Shown: positions 1-10,324 of the stretch, piece after piece | How positions within the stretch are numbered: position 1 is the first letter of the stretch | How the letters are laid out: each line of letters starts with the position of its first letter | Notes under the pieces: generated by a model | What the model was told of the DNA's origin: nothing | The model's input: only the letters and a program-made list of their open reading frames with translations | Database searches by the model: none | Source: Basidiobolus meristosporus CBS 931.73 | Taxonomy: Eukaryota > Basidiobolomycota > Basidiobolomycetes > Basidiobolales > Basidiobolaceae | Direction of reading: 5' to 3' | DNA length: 51,336 nucleotides | NCBI GenBank assembly: GCA_002104905.1 | Contig: MCFE01000631.1 | Location: 1-51,336 of the forward strand | Position numbers and translations under genes: made by a program

Positions 1-854
1 CTGTATAATGCAACAGTACCAAGTTACCAAATGGTATTTCCTTTTGTTACCTCCACTTGTGCAATTCATATATTCCACTGTGGAATCACCCCTCTTTATT
101 TGCTTACCCATTACAACCTTAGGTATTCCACATATAGTTCAAATCAAAAAAACTATGGCCTCCTGCTTACTAACCTATACAAACATACACACCTGCCATA
201 ATTGACATACTTCTATCACCTCACTTTATGGCTTTTTAGTGTGATACTTGCAAAGTTACCGTATACCTTGTACTGCAGGTAACATATACATCTTGCAAAC
301 ATATGTTTGGTTGTTGCCACTTCTGCCATAAATACCTCCGGAATATCTGCAAAGAACATCTGGGTATTTAGCCAAAATATTCCTTCTCCCTGCTGGATTC
401 TAGTTCACCTTATAGGTGCACTCTGGCTCTTGTTTGTGTGAATTCTGTATTGAATAGTGCAGAAGTTGGCTTGTGACAAAGAGAAGTTCAGCATACCTTG
501 GTAGATTATTCCTAATAAGACTTAGTTGCTTGTTGCACCCAACCCAACTTTGCATTACTTAACTGATTACCCACATATTGGGGCTGCTTAGCTTCTTAAT
601 GCCATAGGCATAGGTGTCTCCATGTGCATATTTGTCCTTGGTATTTTCTTACTTCTTCTGGCTGTCTTCCATGTGCCAACTCATCACATCCATGACAGAC
701 TTGAAGGTAATATTCATGATGAGATTGGGATATGGTAGTACCTGCAACTTGACTTGTCTTACTGTCTCCCTACACATCTGCTCCATAAGAAACTCCTAAA
801 AAGTGGAGTAAGGCCCAATATTCTCCCCACACCAAGCATGATGGAGTAGAGAAT
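1..854 (-). pseudogene. Plavaka/tnp2-like transposase remnant P1, C-terminal part
   Basis: Read on the minus strand, this continues the transposase at 1560-2327 after removal of the hairpin element at 855-1556. Around 840-640 the translation resembles the C-terminal block of basidiomycete Plavaka/tnp2-like transposases: a 'cysteine-rich, then GP..TFWEFPME..CGRI' region followed by 'NITFK..MDVMSWHMEDSQ'. Stops and frame changes break it. P2 (23736-24302) matches it except that about 350 bp (roughly 45-397) present here are missing there; this extra stretch reads mostly open, so P2 probably has a deletion. The element edge lies outside the window. The family assignment rests on motif resemblance only. 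Confidence 0.6.
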
Positions 855-1556
855 AGCCTTGTTCTGTTGAATAGTGGCACATTGAGCCATGAGTGCCAAA
901 TGATGCCGTAGTGTGCCAGAGAGGCCAAGTAAACCTATAGTTGGCTACAGAGTGTGAAATATAGCTCTGCACCTTCATGCAAAGCCACCCCTGTGTTTCA
1001 CCCATTGCATTGGAGAAAATCCATTTTTTGACCTTTTTTTTAGGTCAGTGTTGGAGAGGATCTGTAAGAGCAGAGAAGGATTGAAGATATACATCTGGTA
1101 TTCAGTACCCATGGCGCTCTGAATCCAGCTCCTGTGGCTTGTAGCATGTCAGAAAAATGCATGGCACTATCTTGGTCCACTGGTACTATCTGACTCCATA
1201 AGTGCTTTGTATAGATCTCACTAAAGGGCTTATAATTAAATTTAGTGCCATGCATTTTTCTGACATGTTACAAGCCACAGGAGCAAGATTCAGAGTGCCA
1301 TTGGTATTGAGTACCTGAAGCATGTCTTCAGTCCTTCTGTGCTCTTACACATCCTGCACAACATTGATCCAAAAAAGAACATCAAAAAATGGATTTTCTC
1401 CTGCATCACAGGTGAAACGCAGAGGCTGCTTTGCATGAAGATACTGAGCAAAGTTTCACTCTGTGGCCAAGTATAGGCTCACTTGACCTCTCTGGCATAC
1501 TAAGGCATCATTTGGCACTCATGGCTCAATATTGCACTATCCAATGGAACAAATCT
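855..1556. mobile_element. 702-bp hairpin (foldback) TIR element inserted in P1
   Basis: Termini are agccttgttctgttg on the left and caatggaacaaatct on the right, variants of the AGACTTGTTC family terminus. It is flanked by the 3-bp duplication AAT (852-854 and 1557-1559). P2 has the uninterrupted site (ggagtagggaatggatacag near 24245), which confirms the boundaries. Almost the whole element is an inverted repeat: about 855-1180 pairs with about 1230-1556, leaving a short loop. GCC motifs near the left end recur every 9-10 bp. It has no coding capacity, so it must have been mobilised in trans, presumably by a transposase such as that of H1. Confidence 0.85.
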
Positions 1557-1559
1557 AAT

Positions 1560-2327
1560 GAATACAGTAGCAGCAGAGATCTTCATGTTCAGCTTTATGT
1601 TTGTAGTACAGCCGCTCAAATCCTGTCACAAACTCCTCACACAACAGCTGTAGATGTGTCAAGTTAGCATTGGTGATCCGCTTCTGGATAAATATTCCTA
1701 CAATGTCCACATATGACTCCCAATGCTTCCAATGTACTCTTGGTAGGAATGGCTCCAGACACCACCTGAATAAATACATATCCAGCTCATTCAGTCTTTG
1801 CATTTGTATTGTTGCATATGCATATAAATATTAATTGGAGTCCGTGAGAAGTACTTAGGGTAGCAGATATGCTGAAATATCTTGCCATTCTTCCAAATTT
1901 CTCCGGTATCTCAAAGGGCTCATTTAGCTTGAAATGCTGCATATACAACTTGGTCACCAGTATAAGGATATTGTTGAAAAGCAAATGTATTGCTCCCAGT
2001 GGAAAGCTTTTGCTCAAAGAGATACCCTCTATCTTATGTATCTCCAGTTTCCAATTGATTCCATATTCCAGCCATTGGCTTATAGCTTACTAAATATGCT
2101 GCAATTGTATGCTTACTTCTGTACATTCTCTCTGTGGAAAGGTGATATTCTTAGTGCTGGTGTTTGGGTAATAATATTGTGTGTGAGTTATGGAGTAAAT
2201 CCCCTGGATCTCACACATTTGACAGTAATACAATCCATTGTGCCCATAAAAACCTGCTATCTTGCTGATGTCTGGGGTATTTCCGATGCAGATAATAATA
2301 TGCGCTTTTACATGAAGGTCATTAACT
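1560..2327 (-). pseudogene. Plavaka/tnp2-like transposase remnant P1, central part
   Basis: Minus-strand translation from 2327 downwards gives a segment with 'NTPDISKIAGFYGHNGLYYC' and a following CxxC, then a QYYYP motif, then FNEPF-like and HWKHWESYV blocks and an 'EEFVTGFERLYYKHKAE' block. This order is typical of basidiomycete Plavaka/tnp2-like DNA transposases. Internal stops (for example just before 2090) show that it is dead. P3 at 29800-30847 is the same region in plus orientation and aligns throughout. The 5' side is cut by H1 at 2328. I could not recognise the N-terminal continuation beyond H1 in 4533-4749. Confidence 0.65.
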
Positions 2328-2500
2328 AGACTTGTTCTGTTGGATAGTGCCACATAGTGCCAGCCTGTTTATAGTGCTGGATTGATCTGGCACTATCTGG
2401 CACTATAATTTTTACCATAATGCCAGTGGTACAATATACTTACTAGTAATTTTACTCAATCTTACTTATCTTGCTCAGAGTAGTGCTTTCCTTGCTTTAT

Positions 2501-3460
2501 TTACTCTTCATAATACTCCAGACACATTTCTCTCAGTGGATGTCTTCTTGTATGAGTATACTGTGCATTGATAATTATCTTGCCTATTTTACCTATTCTG
2601 CTGTTTTCTCCTGTAAATGAATTTCCTCTGCATTTACCTGCCAAAATGCTGAATATCTTCAGATATCCAAATGTATGCTCTCCCCTCACTCTGAAATGAT
2701 CAAATATATCATTGTAGTGCTTCTGCTTCCTGCAAAGCACACCATTACTTGGCTTCCTATAAGCTGTAATACATCCTAATCTCTGACAATCCTCTCCTAT
2801 ATAAGCTAAGTCTGCCATACATTTCCCTCTACTGAATTCTGGATGATTCTCTACCCAGAGTGCTTTGTCATGCCTACTTCCAGCAAATGGCCCACTAAAC
2901 CAGATGATGTTACCCTCAATGTCAGACAGCGCTTGAAAATTCACACAGTTTGCCTTGTACTTGTCAGAATACAAGTGCCTCTGCCCTCTAGAAGGTCAGT
3001 TAATCCTGACTGGTAAGGTATCCAAGATACTCATCATATGGAACCTGTTTCTGGGCACCCTGGGATATGGAAGCCTATTGGAGCTTCTGAACCTAGTACT
3101 CCAAGCTTGCTCTAGGTCATTCATACCCTCTGCAAGGTGGTTCTCCATTGCTGTCAGCTGGGAATGAAAGCTTCTAGGACTTCTGTTGCCATGGATGGTG
3201 CGATGAAACCTTGTAGGACAATAGTTCTTGTAATAGCAGAGAAGCTTAACAAGGGATCTCCTTGAGTAGATTGGGGTAGATGGACCACAGTACTTGGTAT
3301 AGATCTCCTCTAGTGTGTCAAAAGGAAATCCAGTGGTAGCAATGGGGTTGATGAGAAAAGACCATTTAGATGAAGAAGTCATATTAAAACTGGTGGAGGA
3401 TTGGGCTGAGGTGATTTGAATTGATTTGGTGCAATCAGCTTTATTTATTTGATTTTCCAT
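2501..3460 (-). pseudogene. Harbinger-like DDE_4 transposase with one in-frame stop
   Basis: Reading the minus strand from ATG at 3460 gives one frame of about 319 codons, broken only by an in-frame TGA at about 2993-2995. Motifs in order: 'SILDTLPVR' (first Asp), 'GPFAGSRHDKALW', 'MADLAYIGE' (second Asp) and 'VRGEHTFGYLKIF' (Glu). These are hallmarks of the DDE_4/PIF-Harbinger nuclease, which cuts and pastes the element at its TIRs. The length is close to that of fungal Harbinger transposases. The stop sits where an Arg codon (CGA) would fit, consistent with a C-to-T change. H2 (20502-23077) is a much more decayed relative. Confidence 0.75.
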
Positions 3461-4529
3461 GCATTATGATTAAATCTCCATCCATTGCCATGTATCCCAT
3501 TGTTATGTTGCAAAAATCATCCTCAGACAATGACTGGGTACTTTTATTGATATTTTACTCACAAGTCTATAATCATACAGGAAATCTGCCATTAATGTGA
3601 TCTGATCCATATTAGTGCAATCCAAGATGCATAATGAATAATATATGGAAAATTCAACAATCACATTAGTCTATGCCACCTATGCAGCAAAGGGTTTTCA
3701 TGTGAGATTTATCTTTAAGCACTGGTGTTGTACTTCAAAGTCCCTACCATACTCCTCTGCTGCCAGATTTGCAAATGGCCCAATTCTTTGCTTTGGCATT
3801 GAGTTACTTGAGCTTCTTCTTTACAACTTGGATATTGCATTCCCTACCTGAGATATTGACTGTTCTACACATATTATTGGCTCTTTGTATCACTGCATTA
3901 TTCCCTGATTTCTCTGAGCCACTTTAGCAATCCTATTGGTTACTGCCCCTAGTTGCCTCATTAGTTCTCTGTTATACACTGACCACACAATTACCAATAC
4001 TGGTGGTGGTGATATTATGATTATTATTTGCAGGTCTTTTACTAGTGGTGCTGTTTTTGCTGCATTTCATCTGCCTAAGTGGTATTGCAAGATTATGGAT
4101 CTGCAGATATCCTTGATTGCCTACTTGATTAAGTGCCCAAGGAGCCTGCGTTATTACCTCTAGTGGGCACACTGCTAACATGGACTTTTTTGGACATAGT
4201 CTTGCTTGTTGCACAAATATCAGAGCAAGCTGTAGTCCAACCATTTTTTAGCTGCTGTCCATAGTATGGCTTGATTAGGAACCTGACAGCTTTGCTCTAT
4301 CTTATGGCAGCATGTGTATGGAAGTGTATCAAGCCAAATGGGAGATATTGTTACATTTAAATGTGTATGTGGCACCACAGTTTTGATGATAATATTTGCC
4401 ATGATAGGTCACCATTGAATCTTGTCTTCATTTATGTGCCCTTTCTCAACATCACATGAATATTGACAAAAAGCAATACAGTAGCTGTACATTGTTCAGT
4501 GTCAAGCTGTGGGACTCATGAACAAGTCT
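3461..4529. other. Non-transposase half of H1, no recognised gene
   Basis: About 1.07 kb between the transposase start and the right TIR. It holds only short ORFs on both strands, for example minus-strand stretches at 3972-4244 and 4220-4402. In other Harbinger elements this position carries a Myb/SANT-like helper gene; I see no convincing Myb motif here, so the helper is either very decayed or absent. H2 aligns to this segment as far as about 3670. Confidence 0.4.
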
Positions 4530-4532
4530 ACT

Positions 4533-4749
4533 CTGAACTAACAACATAGGAGAAGGGGAAAAAACCTTGAGCCTATTGTGACAAGCTGCTCAGCCATGAT
4601 ACACACATACTGCATAGCAAGTAATGTAAGGTTGATGGACAGTGCATTGCCACACAGCTCCTATTTGAGCATTTTTTAGTCACCACTGTACTTCAAATAT
4701 CTTGAGAGCCACTTGATACTACTACAACAGCCCCAGCCATACTTGTCAC
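4533..4749. other. Unassigned spacer between H1 and copia A
   Basis: 217 bp with no ORF and no recognisable element. It should be continuous with 9435-9749 in the ancestral site, because copia A separates them with a GTCAC duplication. It could be the N-terminal continuation of the Plavaka copy P1, but I could not match it. Confidence 0.4.
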
Positions 4750-5118
4750 TGTTGAAATATTGGACTATTTGATATCATTCAGCAGCTAAAAATTTACTTA
4801 ACAATTCTAGGCTAGTCTTAGTCACTGTAGGACTCATTCACTGCCTTAACTTTGCCACTTTCTCCAGATATATGATCTTATGATTATTCCCCTATAGTCA
4901 GGATCAAATTAGCACTATTACCAAACATTACGTACTAACCCTGAAACTGTTACAGAATGCTCCTGAATATTGAGAAACCCTCCCTACTTAGTGTTGCAGC
5001 TGTATTACTTCTACAAAGGTATAAATACTGAGCTTCTTTATGAATAAACAACAGTTCAACTATTATCACTATTTCTTGATAAGTTCCTTATATCCAAATC
5101 ACTTCTTAAATTGCAACA
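4750..5118 (+). repeat. 5' LTR of copia A
   Basis: 369 bp beginning TGTTGAAATATTGG and ending TTGCAACA. It carries a TATA box (TATAAATA at 5020-5027) and a polyadenylation signal (AATAAA at 5043-5048) and is directly followed by the primer-binding site. It is nearly identical to 9066-9434. Confidence 0.95.
5020..5027 (+). promoter_or_regulatory. TATA box in copia A 5' LTR
   Basis: TATAAATA lies about 16 bp before the AATAAA signal at 5043. This defines the likely U3/R arrangement, with transcription starting just downstream. The same layout is present in the 3' LTR. Confidence 0.6.
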
Positions 5119-5131
5119 GGTTATGAGCCCC
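5119..5131 (+). other. Primer-binding site, half-tRNA initiator Met type
   Basis: GGTTATGAGCCCC immediately follows the LTR. Its complement, GGGGCTCATAACC, matches the anticodon region (CAT) of initiator tRNA-Met rather than a tRNA 3' end. Drosophila copia is known to prime from such a half-tRNA. The same motif follows the LTRs of copia C (10097, 49349) and copia D (12220). Confidence 0.75.
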
Positions 5132-5154
5132 AATTGCCTTAATCTATTCTAAAG

Positions 5155-7113
5155 ATGACTTCTACCAGCAAACAAAGCAATACCAACATCTTCCCTGTAA
5201 AGGAGAGGTTTGATCGGAAGAACTACAGACTTTGGAGAGTCAAGATGCAGATCCACCTTGAGGAAAGAAAGCTTTGGAACATAGTAACAGGAAAGGAAGT
5301 TGAGCCCAAAGGAACAGCAGAAGATGTGGAGAAGTTTCAAGAGAAGGAGAGAAAGGCCTTCAATGCGATATGCATCAATGTGCAAGACTCCTTCATTGGA
5401 AAAATCCAGGCCTCAAATACTGCCAAAGCAGCATGGGAATCCTTAGAGAAGATCTTTAGAGCAAAGTCAGTATCAAGCAAGCTTTATTTGAAACAAAAGT
5501 TCTTCAACATGAGAAAAAAGCCAGATGATGACATGCTACAACTCATTACCAGAATGGAGACACTTGCAGAAGAATTTTACAGTATTAATGCTGGTGTAGA
5601 TGATGAAGAAAAGATACTCTGTCTGCTTTGCAGCCTACCAGACAAGTATGAGCCACTAATACTTTCTTTTGAAAGCAGAGAAGACAACTTGACTTTAGAC
5701 TATGTCAAAGGAAGACTTCTCCATGAAGAACTCAGACGTAATGATCAAGCAGAGAAAATTGAGGATAATGCTTTATTCAGTTCAGAAAGGCATACAGAAA
5801 AGAAGGGAAAGCAACAAAACCGAAGAAAACCTGGCTGCTGTAACTACTGTAAGAAGCCAGGACACTGGGCAAGAGAATGCAAGAAGAAACAAGCAGACAA
5901 AAAACAGAAACTAGAGCAGGCAAACCATAGTACTACTGATGAACAGTTATTTGTCACTGTACAAGAGAGTGCAAGTAACCAAAGTAATGAATGGTATATT
6001 GACTCTGGAGCATCACAGCATATTTGTGGTATAAAGGATTGGTTCAGCAACTTAAAGACTATGCCTGTAAGAAAGGTTTATCTGGGAGATAACTCTGCAT
6101 TGGAAGCTACCGCCAGTGGGTCTATACAACTAAATATGAGTGATAACTCAGGGGCAACAACAGCAAAACTGACCGACGTACTCTATGTACCTGGAATAGC
6201 TAAGAACCTACTCTCAGTCAGTAAAGCAACTAATCAGGGACTGAAATCTGTGTTTACTAAGCTGAGCTGCTCAATATTGAGTGAAAATGGACAAAAATTA
6301 GCTTTGGGAATCATAGATCACAATATATACAAGTTACAATGCAAGATTATTGTACCTGAGTATGTCAACATTGCTAAAACTGATGAAACCAACTGGGAGA
6401 CGCGGCATAGGAGGCTAGGACACATAGGGGAACAGAAAATGAGCCAATTGGTGAAAAATCAGCTTGTTTTGGGCCTAAAATACTCAATTGCAATCAAATT
6501 GAATGTTTGTAAGGGATGTTCATATGGCAAACAAGCTGGGCAACATTTCAAGAGCTCAGAAGGCATCAATACCACCGAAATATTGGCTATTGTACACTCA
6601 GACATATGTGGCCCCATGAGAACACTGTCCTTTGGAGCCAAGAGATACTCTATGATGTTTATTGATGACAAGACAAGATATACATGGGTGTACTTCCTCA
6701 AAACAAAGGATGAAGCTTTAGAGACATTTAAGTACTTCAAGAACATGGCAGAAACACAAACTGGGTGTAAATCAAAGGTTCTACAAAGTGACAATGGAGG
6801 AGAATACTGCTCAAAGGAGTTTGCAAAATACTGCTTGTATACTGGTATACTTCAACAGACCACAGTTCCTCATACTCCACAGCAAAATGGAGTAGCAGAA
6901 CGTGCAAATAGAACAATAGTAGAGATGGGAAGATCTATGCTACATGATAAGGGAATGGACTACAAGTTTTGGGCTGAATCTGTTGCTACCACTGTATACA
7001 TCAAGAACAGATGCCCAACAACAGCACTACGTGATTCTACACCCTTTGAAGCATATACAGGCAAAAAATCAGATCTCCAGCACCTCAGGATCTTTGGCAG
7101 TGATGTTTTTATC
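5155..7113 (+). pseudogene. copia A gag-protease-integrase, ends in a frameshift
   Basis: ATG at 5155, 37 bp after the LTR. Gag (UBN2/DUF4219-like, about residues 1-220) opens with 'NYRLWRVKMQIHLEERKLW'. A CCHC zinc knuckle (CCNYCKKPGHWAREC) is near residues 226-240. The protease motif WYIDSGASQH has its Asp at about 282. The GAG-pre-integrase zinc region (HRRLGHIG...CKGCSYGK) follows. The integrase core has Asp 483, Asp 546 and Glu 582, i.e. D-X62-D-X35-E, so the catalytic triad is intact. The reading frame slips by one nucleotide at about 7113 within the integrase C-terminal region, where a single C appears to be missing; the original frame then runs on to a stop at 7230 with unrelated residues. 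Confidence 0.9.
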
Positions 7114-9071
7114 ACATCCCTGACAAAAAACGCTCAAAGTTGGAACCAAAGAGTAGAAAAGGGATCTTTCTTGGGTATTGTGAAGATACTAAAGGGTATA
7201 GAGTGTATGATGGCGAAATTCAGAAGCTGATCAAGAGCAGGGACTTTGTATTTGAGGAGAATTCAGATCAGAAAGCCACAAAAATCATTGGCCAGCTGCC
7301 TGATGATGCAATCAGCACAAATGAAGAAGATACGTACCAAATCCAGCCAGAGATGGAAGATACTTCTACCAGTTCCAGATCAGAGCAGATTATCTCAGTT
7401 AGGAGATCTGCCAGAATAAGAAATGCCCCTGGATCCTGGTGGCAGACATCCAATGATCATGAAGAAGCTTATCTTGCCTTATGTGCCGAACCTCAGAATC
7501 TGGAACAGGCAATGCAAGGTCCAGATGCTACTAAGTGGCAACAAGCCATGCAGGAGGGGTACCAATCACTGATCAAGGCAAACACGTGGGAACTGGTAGA
7601 TTTACCAAATGGGAGAAAGCCAATAGGATGTAGATGGGTCTACAAGATCAAGATAACCTCAAATGGTGCCGTTGATAAGTACAAGGCTAGATTGGTAGCT
7701 AAAGGCTATTCCCAGATCCAGGGACTAAACTTTAAGGAAACATTTGCTCCGGTTGCCAAGTTTAACTCTATTAGGACAGTTCTAGCCCTGGCAGCTGTAC
7801 ACAGTCTAGATCTACACCAAATGGACGTTAAAACAGCCTTTCTAAATGGGGATTTGCAAGAAACTATATATATGGAGCAACCAGAAGGTTTTACCAATCC
7901 AAAAAGCCCCCATAAGGTGTGCAAACTTAGAAAATTGTTGTATGGGCTTAAGCAGGCACCCAGAGCATGGTATAACAAGATTGACACATATCTAGAGGAA
8001 ATTGGGTTCTCTTGTAGCACTGCAGATCACAGTATATATGTGAAACAGCTCAAAAAGGGTGTGATTGTCCTAGTTCTTTATGTGGACAACCTAATTATAG
8101 CTACAAGTGATCAAGAGGCACTTAAACAGACGAAATCAGATCTCTTCAGCAAGTTTGAGATGGAAGATCTTGGAAAATTGAGCTATTTTCTTGGAATTGA
8201 GGTCAAATTTGACATACCTACGCAGAAAATTGTGCTGAATCAGTCTAAGTACATCAGGGACATTCTTAGACGCTTCAAAATGAAAAATTGCAAGCCTGCA
8301 GCAACCCCTACGGACAACAACCTGAAATTAAGCAAATCTCAGCCAGTTATAGATGAAAACGGCTCAAATATGGACCAAAACTTTCCCTATCAATCAATGG
8401 TTGGTAGCCTAATGTACTTGATGGTGTCTACATGTCCAGATATTGCAGTAGCAGTTGGAATAGTCAGTCAATTCATGCAGAATTATGGATCAGATCAAAT
8501 TGCAGCAGTTAAGCGGATTTTCAGATATCTACAAGGTAACATAAATATGGTACTGGAATACTCTGGAGCAGCTAATAGGCAAAAATTTGATGGTTATAGT
8601 GATTCAGATTGGGGTAGGGATCTGATTGACAGACGCTCTACCACAGGCTATGTATTTCTTTATGCTGGTGCAGCTATTACTTGGAATTGCAAGAAACAAC
8701 CAACTGTGGCACTATCTACAACTGAATCCAAATATATGGCTGCATGTCAAGCAACTAAGGAGGCTATATGGCTACAAAAATTATTCAAAGACTTAGGTTT
8801 TAACTCAGATGAACCAATATGTATTTACAAGGATAATCAAAGTTGTATTTCATTAGCTAGAAATCCTACTAATCATGCCAGAACTAAGCACATTGATATA
8901 CAGCATCACTTTGTGAGGGAAGCTGTAGAAAATAACTTAGTGGGGCTGGTTTACTGCCCAACTGACAAAATGGTGGCAGACATATTGACAAAACCACTAG
9001 CTAGGCCACAGTTTGAGATCCTTAGAGAGAAATTGGGATTAAGAAATTATTTAGTTGAGGGGGAGTGTTGA
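7113..9071 (+). pseudogene. copia A integrase C-terminus, reverse transcriptase and RNase H
   Basis: Continuation of the polyprotein after the frameshift. It opens with the end of the integrase (LEPKSRKGIFLGYCEDTKGY), then the linker 'SVRRSARIRNAP', then the RVT_2 reverse transcriptase (WELVDLPNGRKPIGCRWVYK, MDVKTAFLNGDL, KQAPRAWYNK). The active site reads YVDN (8079-8090) where the family has YVDD; the second Asp is replaced by Asn, a single G-to-A change (GAC to AAC). RNase H follows (GYSDSDWG, ALSTTESKYMA, KDNQSCI, ARTKHIDIQHHF). The stop codon at 9069-9071 lies inside the 3' LTR. The frame is otherwise open for 650 codons, so decay is minimal. Confidence 0.9.
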
Positions 9072-9434
9072 AATATTGGACTATTTGGTATCATTCAGCA
9101 GCTAAAAATTTACTTAACAATTCTAGGCTAGTCTTAGTCACTGTAGGACTCATTTACTGCCTTAACTTTGCCACTTTCTCCAGATATATGATCTTATGAT
9201 TATTCCCCTATAGTCAGGATCAAATTAGCACTATTACCAAACATTACGTACTAACCCTGAAACTGTTACAGAATGCTCCTGAATATTGAGAAACCCTCCC
9301 TACTTAGTGTTGCAGCTGTATTACTTCTACAAAGGTATAAATACTGAGCTTCTTTATGAATAAACAACAGTTCAACTATTATCACTATTTCTTGATAAGT
9401 TCCTTATATCCAAATCACTTCTTAAATTGCAACA
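9066..9434 (+). repeat. 3' LTR of copia A
   Basis: 369 bp, about 99% identical to 4750-5118. It is preceded by the purine-rich tract gttgagggggag, the likely polypurine tract priming plus-strand synthesis. TATAAATA and AATAAA are conserved. Confidence 0.95.
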
Positions 9435-9749
9435 GTCACTTGTTGCAAACCAATTCATATAAACTTGTAATACCATTAGACTAAACTCAGTCATCTGAAT
9501 ATGGCCAGCACAGTTTTAGTTCTCAAGAAGTAGACTCAATGATGTAATGTTATGGCTAGAGAAGTGGCATATGTCCAACAGTATTTCAACTTGTCGCAAA
9601 TTTACAACTAGAGGAGGAAAACATTGCTCACACTCCAAGTATATTCCAGTAATACCTAGTCCAAAGAAGCTCATGCAGTCCAACTAATATTGTTAAGCTA
9701 TACAGTACCATAATCTCTAACAATCAAATGCAAATATTTCTGATATGTA
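9435..9749. other. Unassigned spacer between copia A and old copia C
   Basis: About 315 bp beginning with the GTCAC duplication of copia A. No ORF, no repeat shared with other parts of the window and no recognised motif. It is continuous with 4533-4749 before insertion of copia A. Confidence 0.4.
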
Positions 9750-10096
9750 TTTTGTAGGAATTTGTGATTTCACCTGAATGTTCACCAAACTTAGTTACTT
9801 AGATCATTACCTATAAGTCTTAGATAATATCGAACAAGTGTCTTGTTTAGATTCATTTAAAATATTTTTACCAATGTACAAGGTAGCCATAACACATAGT
9901 TCTGAATGTTATTCAGCAGCCCCAGACATTGCATTCATATTTCTGAGACCTTTCTAAGCTTATTATCTGTGTTTCATATGCCAAGTCCATGAAAAAATAT
10001 AAATCCTACTGTTAAAGTCAATAAATCATTGAGTTGAAACCACATAATATACTTGTTCTCCTAGTCACTTCAAATATCTCCAAGACTCTTATGGCA
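9750..10096 (+). repeat. Decayed 5' LTR of copia C (left copy)
   Basis: Aligns end to end with the intact C3 LTR at 49000-49348, for example the shared 'acttagttacttagatcatta' region and the TATA/AATAAA zone (aaatataaatcc, caataaatcat). Substitutions are many, mostly transitions. It is followed directly by GGTTATGAGCCCC (10097-10109). Confidence 0.85.
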
Positions 10097-10324
10097 GGTT
10101 ATGAGCCCCAAGTTCACACTGTCTGCAATGTTTACCACTGCTACCACTGCAATTTCCCCTCTGCTGGAAAGTTGGATGGATCCTACTACAAAGTATGAAA
10201 AGTGAAGATGAAGATGCTGCTACAAGAGAGAGGCCTTTGTGATATTGCGACAGCAGAAGCCTGCCCTGCTAAGAGTGTGGGAGTGGAAGTCTTAAAGTAC
10301 CATAAGAATGAATAAAGTGCCTTT

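Larger units (their letters stand above)
2328..4529. mobile_element. Complete Harbinger-like DNA transposon H1 (2.2 kb)
   Basis: Starts agacttgttctg and ends gaacaagtct, with the identical 3-bp duplication ACT on both sides (2325-2327 and 4530-4532). The perfect terminal inverted repeat is about 10 bp. The left subterminal region has GTGCCA at 2347 and 2357 and TGGCAC at 2388 and 2398, each pair spaced 10 bp. It encodes a DDE_4 transposase on the minus strand (2501-3460). A second ORF, usual for PIF/Harbinger elements (a Myb-like protein), could not be recognised in 3461-4529. This is the only coding member of the AGACTTG family in the window and the best candidate for the source of the MITE-mobilising activity. 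Confidence 0.85.
4750..9434 (+). mobile_element. Full-length Ty1/copia retrotransposon (copia A), recent insertion
   Basis: Two 369-bp LTRs (TGTTGAAATATTGG...TTGCAACA) flank a gag-pol region, with the 5-bp target duplication GTCAC at 4745-4749 and 9435-9439. The LTRs differ at only about two positions (gatatc/ggtatc and cattcac/catttac), indicating recent integration. Domain order gag, zinc knuckle, protease, integrase, reverse transcriptase, RNase H is the Pseudoviridae/copia order. A 1-nt frameshift near 7113 and an altered RT active site (YVDN) suggest that this copy is not autonomous. It contains no other insertions and retains more CpG than its surroundings, both signs of youth. Confidence 0.95.

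Noticed and set aside
7080-7140. A programmed ribosomal frameshift in copia A.
   Set aside because: It lies inside the integrase domain, not between gag and pol, and no slippery heptamer is placed there; a 1-nt deletion explains it better.
9066-9434. An envelope-like gene downstream of pol in any LTR element, which would suggest a retrovirus-like element.
   Set aside because: In copia A the pol stop lies inside the 3' LTR, and in gypsy A pol runs to the polypurine tract; there is no room for one.
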